The notes below the pieces were generated by a model. The model searched no databases and was not told the origin of the DNA. It was given only the letters and a program-made list of their open reading frames with translations. DNA of 64,000 bases, from NCBI GenBank assembly GCA_910584725.1, contig CAJUBE010000009.1, forward strand, positions 62,001-126,000. Reading direction: 5' to 3'. Each line of letters starts with the position of its first letter. Within the stretch, counting starts at the first letter, position 1. Made by a program: the position numbers and the translations under genes. The stretch comes from an uncultured Lachnospiraceae bacterium. Its GTDB lineage: Bacteria; Bacillota; Clostridia; Lachnospirales; Lachnospiraceae. Of the stretch, positions 51,213 to 59,693 are shown in pieces.

Positions 51213-51327
51213 AACGCGAAATGTACTTCTAAAGACGTTCCGCCATAGGACGGGAACGCAAAGTCGGTAAGCTGACTTGAAAATACTAAGTTTCGCGTGG
51301 GAGAATGTCGGAAAGCGGCATTCTCCG
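51213..51327 (+). repeat. 3'-end structured element between purN and purD
   Basis: ACGCGAAA/TTTCGCGT outer stem, an imperfect TGTACTTC inner stem, CGTTCCG/CGGGAACG around CCATAGGA, then AAGTC/GACTT, then GAGAATG/GCATTCTC. It is closely related to 48493-48607. The purD ribosome site follows 14 nt after the last hairpin. Confidence 0.68.
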
Positions 51328-51354
51328 TACAGAATTTTGGAGGAAGAGGGTATT

Positions 51355-52626
51355 ATGAAGGTTTTGATTGTAGGAAGCGGCGGCAGGGAACATGCGATTG
51401 CGGCGGCGGTGTCAAAGAGCCCGAGGGCGGACAAAATATATTGTGCGCCCGGCAATGCGGGAATCGGCCAGATCGCGGAGTGCGTGCCCATCGGCGCGAT
51501 GGAGTTTGATAAGCTGACGGCCTTTGCGAAGGAGAATGCCATCGACCTGACCATTGTGGGCATGGACGACCCGCTGGTGGGCGGTCTTGTGGACGCGATG
51601 GAGGCGGAGGGCCTCAGGGTGTTCGGGCCTCGGAAAAATGCAGCGATTCTGGAGGGCAGCAAGGCATTTTCCAAAGATCTGATGAAAAAGTACAATATTC
51701 CCACGGCGGCCTACGAGAACTTTGACGACCCGCAGAAGGCGCTTGCCTATCTGGAGACCGCGAAGATGCCGGTGGTGCTGAAGGCGGACGGCCTTGCGCT
51801 GGGCAAGGGCGTGCTGATTTGCAAGACGCTCGACGAGGCGAAGGAAGGCGTGCGCACCATTATGGAGGACAAGAAATTCGGTGCGGCGGGCAACCGCATG
51901 GTGATCGAAGAGTTTATGACGGGCCGGGAGGTTTCCGTGCTCTCCTTCGTGGACGGGAAGACGATCAGGATTATGTCCTCCGCGCAGGATCACAAGCGGG
52001 CGCTGGACGGCGATCAGGGACTCAATACCGGCGGCATGGGCACGTTTTCGCCCAGCCCCTTCTATACGGACGAGGTGGATGCATTCTGCCACAGGCGTAT
52101 TTATCAGGCAACGGTGGACGCGATGGCGGCGGAGGGCAGGCCTTTCAAGGGCGTGATCTTCTTCGGGCTGATGCTGACGGAGGACGGACCGAAGGTGCTT
52201 GAGTACAATGCCCGCTTCGGTGATCCCGAGGCGCAGGTGGTGCTGCCCCGCATGAAAAATGACATGATTGACGTGGCGGAGGCTTGTATCGACGGGACGC
52301 TTGACCGGATTGACCTCTCCTTTGAGGACAATGCGGCGGTCTGTGTGGTGCTGGCTTCGGAAGGATATCCCGTCTCCTATGAGAAGGGCTTTGAGATTAC
52401 GGGGCTGGAAAACTTTGATGATAAGGACGGGTACTACTGCTTCCACGCGGGGACGGCGCTGAAGAACGGTAAGATCGTCACAAACGGCGGCAGGGTGCTC
52501 GGTGTCACGGCAAAGGGCGCGACCTTGAAAGAGGCCAGGGCGAACGCCTATGCGGCCACGGAGTGGGTGCATTTCGACCGTCAGTATATGCGGCGCGATA
52601 TCGGCAAGGCGATCGACGAGGCTTAA
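51355..52626 (+). CDS. purD: Phosphoribosylamine-glycine ligase
   Basis: A 423-residue ATP-grasp enzyme making GAR. MKVLIVGSGGREHAIAAAV, AGNAGIGQIAE, the ATP-grasp core LKADGLALGKGVLICKTLDEA, EEFMTGREVSVLSFVDGKTI, GGMGTFSPSPF and YNARFGDPEAQVVLPR are diagnostic. I chose ATG 51355 after GGAGGAAGAGGG. It ends the purine gene run; no terminator is obvious before the next gene 64 bp away. Confidence 0.96.
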   Translation: MKVLIVGSGGREHAIAAAVSKSPRADKIYCAPGNAGIGQIAECVPIGAMEFDKLTAFAKENAIDLTIVGMDDPLVGGLVDAMEAEGLRVFGPRKNAAILEGSKAFSKDLMKKYNIPTAAYENFDDPQKALAYLETAKMPVVLKADGLALGKGVLICKTLDEAKEGVRTIMEDKKFGAAGNRMVIEEFMTGREVSVLSFVDGKTIRIMSSAQDHKRALDGDQGLNTGGMGTFSPSPFYTDEVDAFCHRRIYQATVDAMAAEGRPFKGVIFFGLMLTEDGPKVLEYNARFGDPEAQVVLPRMKNDMIDVAEACIDGTLDRIDLSFEDNAAVCVVLASEGYPVSYEKGFEITGLENFDDKDGYYCFHAGTALKNGKIVTNGGRVLGVTAKGATLKEARANAYAATEWVHFDRQYMRRDIGKAIDEA

Positions 52627-52690
52627 GCGCCGCTTAGGGAATTGTGGAAGTGGAATTAGACAGTAAAGATGCGTAAAAGGGAGTGAAATT

Positions 52691-53176
52691 ATGGGCAGGG
52701 AAGAAAGAATTGAAATGCTCAGGAAAGAATTTACCGAGATCAACACGTATAACAGACCCACCTACTGTTCCGAGTGCGGCGGTGTTATGGTCTTTAAGGG
52801 TCTGGGGGAATACCGGTGCGAGAAGTGCGGCTTTTTGGATTATGACGACTACGGGAAGGCGCGCAATTACGTGGAGAAGCATATAGGAGCCAATGCGGCG
52901 GAGGTCGCCAAGGCTACCGGGGTATCGCAAAAATCCATAAGGGATATGCTCAAGGAGGGGAAACTTGAGATCGCGAAGGATTCTGTTATATTCTTGAAAT
53001 GTGAGATTTGCGGTGCGAAGATCAGCAGCGGCAAATACTGCCCCAAGTGCGAGATGAACTACCACCATGATCTGGAGGAGATGGCGAGAAAAGCAAGACA
53101 CAGCGGCGATACGTTCGGCTACAGCACCGAGCGTCGCAGGGGAGAGGAAGGCGCCAAGCGGTTTAAGAGGGAGTAA
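52691..53176 (+). CDS. Zinc-ribbon/helix-turn-helix regulator-like protein
   Basis: A 161-residue cytoplasmic protein. An N-terminal zinc ribbon (YCSECGGVMVFKGLGEYRCEKCGFLDYDDYGKARNYVEKH) is followed by a helix-turn-helix (NAAEVAKATGVSQKSIRDMLKEGKLEI), a second zinc knuckle (CEICGAKISSGKYCPKCEMNYHHD) and a basic tail (RRRGEEGAKRFKRE). The middle resembles the YvyF/TIGR03826 proteins found near flagellar genes, but no flagellar genes are here. The ATG follows AAGGGAG. Likely DNA- or RNA-binding; the target is unknown. Confidence 0.65.
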   Translation: MGREERIEMLRKEFTEINTYNRPTYCSECGGVMVFKGLGEYRCEKCGFLDYDDYGKARNYVEKHIGANAAEVAKATGVSQKSIRDMLKEGKLEIAKDSVIFLKCEICGAKISSGKYCPKCEMNYHHDLEEMARKARHSGDTFGYSTERRRGEEGAKRFKRE

Positions 53177-53275
53177 TATACCTTCGCGGTGCAGTCACGA
53201 CTTTGGCCCGATGATCGCGGGATTAAATGCTTCGGCATAAGGAAACAGAAGAAAAGCGCAGGAATGGAGAATGGA

Positions 53276-54631
53276 ATGAGAATACGAAAGAGCGAGCAGG
53301 CAGGATGGGGACGAAGACATGCGTGGAAGGCGGCGGCTGTTTTTGGAGCGGCAGTTCTCCTTGCGTGGAGTCATCCGATGGTGAGTCTGGCGGAAGCTAC
53401 AGGTACTGTGCTGCCCAATTCAGTCAATATCAGGAAACAGCCCGATCAGGAGAGCGAGGTGATCGGCAGCTCCACTGTCGGTAAGGAGATCAGCATCCGG
53501 GGCAAGGTGGACGTCTCGGGGATTACCTGGTATCAGGTGTATATAGACGCGAACAACATGGGGTATGTCCGCGCGGACATGATAGAGAAAAAAGGGGATG
53601 GGGACATTCCCACGGTCACTCTGGCATCGGAAAGCCAGCAGTCACAGGCATCGGAAGGCGGGGAGACGGATTCGCAGGAATCGGCAGCGTCCGGCAGCTC
53701 CGGCGGCGGCGCGCAGGTGGATGCGCAGGAGGCGATGGATCTCCAGTATGCCAGCACCAAGGTGCAGGCGAAGGTGCGTCCCGATCCTTCCACATCGAAC
53801 AATCCGGTGGATTCCCTGACGCCAGGCACGCAGGTCGTGGTGAGCGGAAAATCCGAGGGGAGCGACAGCAAGACCTGGTATTACGTAACTTTTACCGCGT
53901 CAAACGGCTCGGAGAAAACAGGCTATATCCGTTCGGATCTGTTGGAATTGGGTGAGATGCTGCCCGTGGAGGAGGCACCGGAGGAAGCGCCGGAAGAGGC
54001 GCCGGAGGAAGAACCGGCGGCCGCACCGAGAAACGACTATGAGCTGAAAATCGAAACCACTTCCGACGGGGAGGAGGCATGGTATATTTATGACAACGTG
54101 ACAGGACAGAAGCAGAAGCTTGTGCCCCTTCTGGAATCTTCTTATTCTCAGACGCTCGATGACGGGGATGACACGAAGTCCATCGTAAAGCAGAGGATTG
54201 TGATTGTTGTGCTTGCCGTGCTTCTGGCGATTTTTGTGCTTGTAACGGTTTTCATGGCCTTTAAGCTGCGAGATGCATACTATGAGGATTATGAAGATGA
54301 GGATGATGAGGAGGACGCAGAAGAGCGCCCGTCCGTGAGAAGGGCGGCGGAGAGAGAAACGGGCCGCAGAGCAGCCTCGGAGAGAGAAAGGGAGACGGGC
54401 CGCAGGGCAGCGGCGGACGAAGACCGCAGACCGCGCAGAAGAGAAGATGCGGGAGAAGGCGCGGACAGGCAGGAACGCAGAAAGAGAGAGCGGGAAGTGA
54501 CTTACAGGGAGGAGCCGGATGCGGAGGAGGCCGTCAGACCGGCAAGAGCGCGCAAGGCCAAGAATTTCCTTCTGGATGACGACGAGTTTGAATTTGAGTT
54601 TTTAAATATGGACGATAAGGATCTGAGATAA
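53276..54631 (+). CDS. SH3-domain membrane protein with charged cytoplasmic tail
   Basis: A 451-residue protein. The N-terminal signal sequence (HAWKAAAVFGAAVLLAWSHPMVSLAEA) is followed by two bacterial SH3 domains: TGTVLPNSVNIRKQPDQESEVIGSS...GYVRADMI and TKVQAKVRPDPSTSNNPVDSLTPGTQVVV...GYIRSDLL, separated by a Q/S/E-rich linker. Then come an EAPEEAPEEAPEEEP repeat, a third small domain, one transmembrane helix (IVIVVLAVLLAIFVLVTVFMAF) and a long R/E-rich cytoplasmic tail. This suggests a cell-wall sensing or anchoring role. Start chosen at ATG 53276 (GGAG 6 nt upstream); ATG 53264 is possible. Confidence 0.72.
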   Translation: MRIRKSEQAGWGRRHAWKAAAVFGAAVLLAWSHPMVSLAEATGTVLPNSVNIRKQPDQESEVIGSSTVGKEISIRGKVDVSGITWYQVYIDANNMGYVRADMIEKKGDGDIPTVTLASESQQSQASEGGETDSQESAASGSSGGGAQVDAQEAMDLQYASTKVQAKVRPDPSTSNNPVDSLTPGTQVVVSGKSEGSDSKTWYYVTFTASNGSEKTGYIRSDLLELGEMLPVEEAPEEAPEEAPEEEPAAAPRNDYELKIETTSDGEEAWYIYDNVTGQKQKLVPLLESSYSQTLDDGDDTKSIVKQRIVIVVLAVLLAIFVLVTVFMAFKLRDAYYEDYEDEDDEEDAEERPSVRRAAERETGRRAASERERETGRRAAADEDRRPRRREDAGEGADRQERRKREREVTYREEPDAEEAVRPARARKAKNFLLDDDEFEFEFLNMDDKDLR

Positions 54632-54633
54632 CT

Positions 54634-55017
54634 ATGTTTATTGAGATAGATTTTAACAGCGATCAGGCGATTTATATGCAGCTCAGGGATCAGATCATTA
54701 TGGGGATCGCTTCTTCTCAGTTTCAGGAGGGAGATATGCTTCCTTCCGTCAGACAGCTTGCGGATACCATCGGCATCAATATGCATACGGTCAACAAAGC
54801 CTACACGGTTTTGAAGCAGGAGGGTTATGTGAAGGTGGATCGCAGACGGGGCGTGATGGTAGCCGTGGATATTGACAGAATGCGGGCCATCGAGGAGATC
54901 AGGGAGGATCTGATGGTCACCTTGGCAAAGGCAAGCTGCAAGAATATTTCCGGAGAAGAAGTGCATGCTCTTATAGACGAGATTTATGAGGAATATGGGA
55001 AAGGAATGAGAGAGTAA
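54634..55017 (+). CDS. GntR-family regulator, YtrA subfamily, upstream of clpC
   Basis: A 127-residue winged-helix regulator (AIYMQLRDQIIMGIASSQFQEGDMLPSVRQLADTIGINMHTVNKAYTVLKQEGYVKVDRRRGVMVAV) with a short C-terminal helix pair. It starts 2 bp after the SH3-protein stop and its stop codon abuts the clpC ATG. In Bacillus the clpC operon is headed by ctsR-mcsA-mcsB; here those are absent and this regulator takes their place, suggesting a different control of clpC. The ligand or signal is unknown. Confidence 0.85.
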   Translation: MFIEIDFNSDQAIYMQLRDQIIMGIASSQFQEGDMLPSVRQLADTIGINMHTVNKAYTVLKQEGYVKVDRRRGVMVAVDIDRMRAIEEIREDLMVTLAKASCKNISGEEVHALIDEIYEEYGKGMRE

Positions 55018-57471
55018 ATGCAACCACAATTTACGGATAAGGCGAAGGCGGCTCTGATTTTAGCGGAGAGGGCAGCCAGAAGCTTACGGCAGAGTTATGT
55101 GGGAAGCGAGCATATCCTGTTAGGACTTTTGCGGGAGAATACGGGCGTTGCGGCGACTGTGCTTCTGAACAACGGCGTGGACGTGGTAAAGCTGAAAGAG
55201 ATGATAAAGGATCTGATTGTGCCGGAGACCTCCGTGCTGATTGCGGAGCGTGACGGGTATTCCCCGCGCGCGCAGGCGATTCTGGAGGAGGCGCACAGAC
55301 AGGCGGAGAGGTTCCGAAGCGACAAGACAGGGACGGAGCACCTCCTTCTGGCGCTTTTAAAAGAGGGGGAAAATGTAGCGGTCAGGTTGTTGAATACCAT
55401 GGGCATTTCGGTGCAGAAGCTCTATGTGGATGTGCTGGTAGCCATGGGAGAGGACGGCGCGCTCTACAAAGAAGATCTGGGAAGAAAACAGAATAAGAAA
55501 AAGGGGAACACCTCCACCCTTGACCATTACAGCAGGGATCTGACGGCGCTCGCCAGAGAGGGGAAGCTTGACCCGGTGATTGGCAGGGAGGAGGAGATCA
55601 CCCGCGTGGTGCAGATTCTCTCCCGCCGCACGAAGAACAATCCCTGTCTGGTGGGGGAGCCGGGTGTCGGGAAGACTGCGGTTGTGGAAGGGCTTGCGGC
55701 AAGAATCGTGACCGGCGACGTGCCCTTTACGGTGCAGAATAAGAGGCTTCTGACGCTGGATCTCTCGGGTATGGTGGCGGGGAGTAAGTACCGCGGCGAG
55801 TTTGAGGAGCGGATCAAAAAAGTCATTAAGGAAGTGATCGAGGACGGCAACATTATTCTGTTTCTGGATGAGATGCACACCATTATCGGCGCGGGCGGCG
55901 CGGAGGGCGCGATCGACGCTTCGAATATTTTGAAACCTTCCCTTGCAAGGGGAGAAATTCAGCTGATCGGCGCGACCACCATTGCGGAGTACCGCAAGTA
56001 TGTGGAGAAGGACGCAGCGCTGGAGCGGCGGTTTCATCCTGTGACGGTGGAGGAGCCGACGCTGGAGGAGACCGAGAACATTCTGCGGGGCATCGCGCAC
56101 AAGTACGAGGAGCACCACAGGGTTACCATCACGCCGGAGGCGATCAGCGCGGCGGTGGCGCTGTCGGCTCGCTACATCAATGACAGAAATCTGCCGGATA
56201 AGGCGATCGACCTGATCGACGAGGCTTCGGCGGCAGTGCGGCTGCATGTGACAAAACAGCCCGATAAGCTGCAGGAGCTGTCGGAGGAGATAGACAAGAT
56301 CGATTTGCAGATTGAGCGGTCGATCCGCATGGAAGCCTTTACGCAGGCGGCCGAGCTGAAAAAGAAACAGGAGAGCTGTATCAAGAAATATGAGCGCATG
56401 GTGAAGCGGCTGGAACAGGAGGACTTAAACCGCGCTTATGTGGTGGGCGAGAACGAGATTGCGGAAGTGGTGGCGCTCTGGACCAAAATCCCTGTGAAGA
56501 AGCTGGCGGAGAAGGAGAGCGAGCGATTGCTGAAACTGGAATCCATTCTCCACAAGCGCGTGATCGGCCAGGAGGAGGCGGTCGTGGCGGTGGCGAAGGC
56601 CATGCGGCGCGGCAGAGTGGGATTACAGGATCCGAATCGACCGATTGGGTCATTCTTGTTTCTGGGACCTACGGGCGTGGGAAAGACCGAGCTTTCCAAG
56701 GCGCTTGCGGAAGCCATGTTCGGTTCGGAAAATGCATTGATCCGCGTGGATATGTCGGAGTACATGGAAGGACATTCGGTCTCCAAGATGATCGGTTCTC
56801 CGCCGGGCTATGTGGGTTTCGAGGAGGGCGGACAGCTCTCCGAGAAGGTTCGCAGGAATCCTTATTCTGTGGTACTCTTTGACGAGATAGAGAAGGCGCA
56901 CCCGGATGTGTTCAACGTACTGCTGCAGGTGCTGGACGACGGGCACATCACCGACTCCAAGGGGCGGAAGGTGAGCTTTAAGAATACCATTCTGATTATG
57001 ACTTCAAATGCCGGGGCGCAGCGCATCATCGATCCGAAAAATTTGGGATTCGGCGCGGCGGAGACGGAAAAACAGAGTTATGATAAGATGAAGGGGAATG
57101 TCATGGAGGAAGTGAAGCGCCTCTTCAAGCCGGAGTTCATCAACAGAATCGACGAGATCATGGTGTTCCATCCGCTGAACAAGGAGGATATGAAAGCGAT
57201 TGTCACACTGCTCTCAAAAACACTGTCAAAGCGGTGCAAGGAACAGATGGATATTGAGCTGACGGTCGGTTCCGCGGTGAAGGAATATCTGATCGAGAAG
57301 CATATGGATGTCAAGATGGGCGCAAGACCGATGAAGCGGGCGATTCAGTCAGAGATTGAGGACGCTTTGGCGGAGGAGATTCTGGCCGGAAAAGTGAAGA
57401 GCGGCGATAAGGTGTCTGTGGGACTGAAAAATAAGAAAATAACCTTCACGGTAAAACCCGTGCAGGTATGA
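55018..57471 (+). CDS. clpC: ATP-dependent Clp protease ATP-binding subunit ClpC
   Basis: An 817-residue Hsp100 unfoldase that feeds substrates to ClpP. The N-terminal double Clp-N repeat (FTDKAKAALILAERAARSLRQSYVGSEHILLGLL) is followed by AAA domain 1 (Walker A residues 213-220 in GEPGVGKTAVVEG), the middle coiled coil with UVR-like LKKKQESCIKKYERMVKRLEQ, and AAA domain 2 (Walker A 550-557, GPTGVGKTELSKA; VLFDEIEKAHPDVFNVLLQVLDDG). Length and motifs are normal. It is coupled to a GntR regulator rather than to ctsR/mcsB. Confidence 0.96.
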   Translation: MQPQFTDKAKAALILAERAARSLRQSYVGSEHILLGLLRENTGVAATVLLNNGVDVVKLKEMIKDLIVPETSVLIAERDGYSPRAQAILEEAHRQAERFRSDKTGTEHLLLALLKEGENVAVRLLNTMGISVQKLYVDVLVAMGEDGALYKEDLGRKQNKKKGNTSTLDHYSRDLTALAREGKLDPVIGREEEITRVVQILSRRTKNNPCLVGEPGVGKTAVVEGLAARIVTGDVPFTVQNKRLLTLDLSGMVAGSKYRGEFEERIKKVIKEVIEDGNIILFLDEMHTIIGAGGAEGAIDASNILKPSLARGEIQLIGATTIAEYRKYVEKDAALERRFHPVTVEEPTLEETENILRGIAHKYEEHHRVTITPEAISAAVALSARYINDRNLPDKAIDLIDEASAAVRLHVTKQPDKLQELSEEIDKIDLQIERSIRMEAFTQAAELKKKQESCIKKYERMVKRLEQEDLNRAYVVGENEIAEVVALWTKIPVKKLAEKESERLLKLESILHKRVIGQEEAVVAVAKAMRRGRVGLQDPNRPIGSFLFLGPTGVGKTELSKALAEAMFGSENALIRVDMSEYMEGHSVSKMIGSPPGYVGFEEGGQLSEKVRRNPYSVVLFDEIEKAHPDVFNVLLQVLDDGHITDSKGRKVSFKNTILIMTSNAGAQRIIDPKNLGFGAAETEKQSYDKMKGNVMEEVKRLFKPEFINRIDEIMVFHPLNKEDMKAIVTLLSKTLSKRCKEQMDIELTVGSAVKEYLIEKHMDVKMGARPMKRAIQSEIEDALAEEILAGKVKSGDKVSVGLKNKKITFTVKPVQV

Positions 57472-57479
57472 TGGAATAA

Positions 57480-57620
57480 CGAAGGTAATTATTCAGTACA
57501 GGTCGAAGCATTTACTGACGAGACCGTATGAACATGATACAATATGCGAAATTCCATCGCTGAAGACGATTTAAGATGAATTTTGCATCGTAACTGTGAA
57601 GGTACTGAACAGCTACTAAC
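57480..57620 (+). promoter_or_regulatory. Structured leader before the 57646 gene
   Basis: TTCAGTAC (near 57492) pairs with GTACTGAA (near 57602). This encloses GGTC/GACC and GCGAAATTC/GAATTTTGC stems, the latter containing ATCG/CGAT. It looks like a multibranched RNA of about 125 nt. No known family is recognised, and it does not have the loop-to-ribosome-site pairing of the other leaders. Confidence 0.4.
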
Positions 57621-57645
57621 AAAGAGACATTAGGAGGAAAAAGCG

Positions 57646-58056
57646 ATGGCTGTAGTAGAGGAGTTATTGCGCGCGGAGAGTGACAGGACGATCAGCTTTG
57701 GAAATCACAAGCTGGCGGCAAAGGCAAAGCTGGAGGATTATGAGCACGGCGGTAATCTTTATAAGGTAAAGACCTTTAAAGAACTGACGAAGCTTGAGAA
57801 AAACGGCATGTTTGCCTATGAATCGGAGCCGGGAACCAGTGTGAACCGTTTCGAGGAGACGGAGAACGGCATTACTTTCACGGTGGAGGGCGACGAGGAC
57901 GCGCAGATCACGGTAGGGCTGGAGGAAGACACGGTTTATAAGGTGTATGTGAACGGCGCAAACGTGGGAGAGATGAAGACGAACTTAAGCGGAAAGCTGA
58001 GCATCAGCGTGGAGCTTGCAAGTGTCGGCGCGGTGGAAGTGAAGATCGTCAAGTAG
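57646..58056 (+). CDS. Conserved small protein (often labelled endosialidase)
   Basis: A 136-residue soluble protein (MAVVEELLRAESDRTISFGNHKLAAKAKLEDYEHGGNLYKVKTFKELTKLEKNGMFAYESEPGTSV at the N-terminus; EEDTVYKVYVNGANVGEMKTNLSGKLSISVELA towards the C-terminus). The second half reads as a beta-sandwich. Close relatives in Clostridia are annotated as endosialidase without catalytic support, and I see no glycosidase active site. A very strong ribosome site (TTAGGAGGAAAA) suggests high expression. Function unknown. Confidence 0.65.
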   Translation: MAVVEELLRAESDRTISFGNHKLAAKAKLEDYEHGGNLYKVKTFKELTKLEKNGMFAYESEPGTSVNRFEETENGITFTVEGDEDAQITVGLEEDTVYKVYVNGANVGEMKTNLSGKLSISVELASVGAVEVKIVK

Positions 58057-58105
58057 AGATGGTCGGTGCGGCTTTACTCGCGAAATCGTATAGGGCTGGA
58101 TCGTG

Positions 58106-58151
58106 ACGGGGTTTTGGCTGACATGAGTGTCATGTTTGGCCGGAACCCCCT
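58106..58151 (+). terminator. Stem-loop between the 57646 gene and radA
   Basis: GGGGTT..GGC pairs with GCC..GAACCCC and contains an ACATGA/TCATGT hairpin. It is followed by a short T-rich run. It may be a terminator or attenuator. Confidence 0.55.
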
Positions 58152-58208
58152 GTTTCTATTATAGAAAGTTCTTTCCCATCCGACTGCGCATAGAAGGGAG
58201 AAAAGGAA

Positions 58209-59591
58209 ATGGCGAAGGCAAAATCGACAGTATTTTTCTGTCAAAGCTGCGGTTATGAATCCGCCAAGTGGCTGGGACAGTGCCCCGGCTGTAAGGAGTG
58301 GAATACCATGGTGGAAGAGCCTGCCGTCGGGCGTGGAAACAGCGCGGGGCGGGGAAATGGCGCGGGCGGCAGTGGATCCGGAAGAAGGGCGGCGGAGCCG
58401 GTGAGCCTGAAACAAGTGGATCTTCGCGAAGGAGAGCGCATGACCACCCATATCGGGGAACTTGACAGGGTGCTCGGCGGCGGCATTGTGCCGGGATCCC
58501 TCTCTCTTGTGGGCGGAGATCCGGGTATCGGCAAGTCTACCCTGCTTTTGCAGGTGTGCAGGCATATGGCGGCGGACGGCCGCAAAATTCTCTATATATC
58601 CGGGGAGGAATCGCTGCAGCAGATCAAGATGCGGGCCAACCGGCTGGGGGAGTTTTCGGATCGGCTTCTCCTTCTGTGCGAGACGAATCTGGAAATTGTG
58701 GAGCAGACCATCCGCAAGCAGCTGCCTGCGGTGGCGGTGATCGACTCCATCCAGACCATGTACCGGGAGGAAATTTCCTCCGCGCCGGGCAGCGTATCCC
58801 AGGTGAGGGAGTCCACAAATGTGCTGATGCAGCTTGCCAAGGGGCTGGGCGTTTCCGTCTTGATTGTGGGCCATGTGACAAAGGAGGGAACCGTGGCGGG
58901 CCCCAGAGTGTTGGAGCATATGGTGGACACGGTGCTCTACTTTGAGGGGGACAGGCACGCTTCCTACCGTATTCTGCGGGGGGTAAAGAATCGGTTTGGT
59001 TCCACCAACGAGATCGGCGTATTCGAGATGAAGGAGGAAGGGCTTGTGGAGGTGGAGAACGCCTCCGAGTTTATGCTGAGCGGCAAGCCCGAAGGGGCCA
59101 GCGGCTCCGTGGTGTCCTGCTCCATGGAGGGAACCAGGCCGATTTTACTGGAAATTCAGGCGCTTGTGTGCCACAGCAATTTCGGCATACCGCGAAGGCA
59201 GGCAACGGGTATGGATTTTAACCGGTTAAATCTGCTGATGGCGGTTTTGGAGAAACGCCTGAACCTGCAGATGGCGGACTGCGACGCCTATGTGAATCTG
59301 GCGGGCGGTATGCGGATCGCGGAGCCGGCTATCGACCTGGGGGTTGCGATGGCGGCGGTCTCCAGCTTCAAGAACCGCGCCATAGACGATAAGACCATCG
59401 TTTTCGGGGAGATCGGCCTGAGCGGCGAGGTGCGGGGCGTCTCGCAGGCATCGCAGCGGGTGTCGGAGGCCGCAAAGCTGGGCTTTACCACCTGTATTCT
59501 GCCTGCGGTCAATGCGGGGCAGATCAGGACGAAAGAGGAAATTCGGATTATCGGCGTCAGGACGGTACGGGATGCTGTTGACTTGATTTAG
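58209..59591 (+). CDS. radA: DNA repair protein RadA
   Basis: A 460-residue RecA-like helicase that aids recombination branch migration. The zinc finger CQSCGYESAKWLGQCPGC (Cys11, 14, 25, 28), Walker A GGDPGIGKST (102-111), the RadA-specific KNRFG motif in RGVKNRFGSTNEIGVFEM, and the C-terminal Lon-protease-like domain are complete. The ATG follows AGAAGGGAGAAAAGGAA. A stem-loop lies just upstream. Confidence 0.96.
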   Translation: MAKAKSTVFFCQSCGYESAKWLGQCPGCKEWNTMVEEPAVGRGNSAGRGNGAGGSGSGRRAAEPVSLKQVDLREGERMTTHIGELDRVLGGGIVPGSLSLVGGDPGIGKSTLLLQVCRHMAADGRKILYISGEESLQQIKMRANRLGEFSDRLLLLCETNLEIVEQTIRKQLPAVAVIDSIQTMYREEISSAPGSVSQVRESTNVLMQLAKGLGVSVLIVGHVTKEGTVAGPRVLEHMVDTVLYFEGDRHASYRILRGVKNRFGSTNEIGVFEMKEEGLVEVENASEFMLSGKPEGASGSVVSCSMEGTRPILLEIQALVCHSNFGIPRRQATGMDFNRLNLLMAVLEKRLNLQMADCDAYVNLAGGMRIAEPAIDLGVAMAAVSSFKNRAIDDKTIVFGEIGLSGEVRGVSQASQRVSEAAKLGFTTCILPAVNAGQIRTKEEIRIIGVRTVRDAVDLI

Positions 59592-59621
59592 AGCCGCTAA
59601 TGTGGTACGATAACCTGTGTT

Positions 59622-59651
59622 TTGACTGTTCGGCGGAAAATGGCGTAAGAT
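59622..59651 (+). promoter_or_regulatory. Candidate promoter of the LCP gene
   Basis: TTGACT, 18 bp, TAAGAT, about 45 bp upstream of the start codon. Confidence 0.45.
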
Positions 59652-59693
59652 AGAGTAACAGTGAGAAGGATAAGCTCTGACAAAGGAGTCAGT

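Noticed and set aside
51213..51327. Purine riboswitch upstream of purD
   Set aside because: The conserved purine-aptamer loops are absent, and related copies of the same structure follow a DUF4097 gene and an M29 peptidase gene; the latter lies upstream of the purE promoter.
48493..51327. c-di-GMP (GEMM-I) riboswitch suggested by GGGAACGCAAAGTC
   Set aside because: Only this short string resembles the GEMM core. The GCAAACC segment and the second conserved helix are missing, and the nested-stem layout is different.
57500..57560. Hammerhead ribozyme suggested by CTGACGAG and GCGAAAT
   Set aside because: The core is CTGACGA rather than CTGATGA, stem II cannot be formed properly, and no cleavage-site triplet with stem III is in place.
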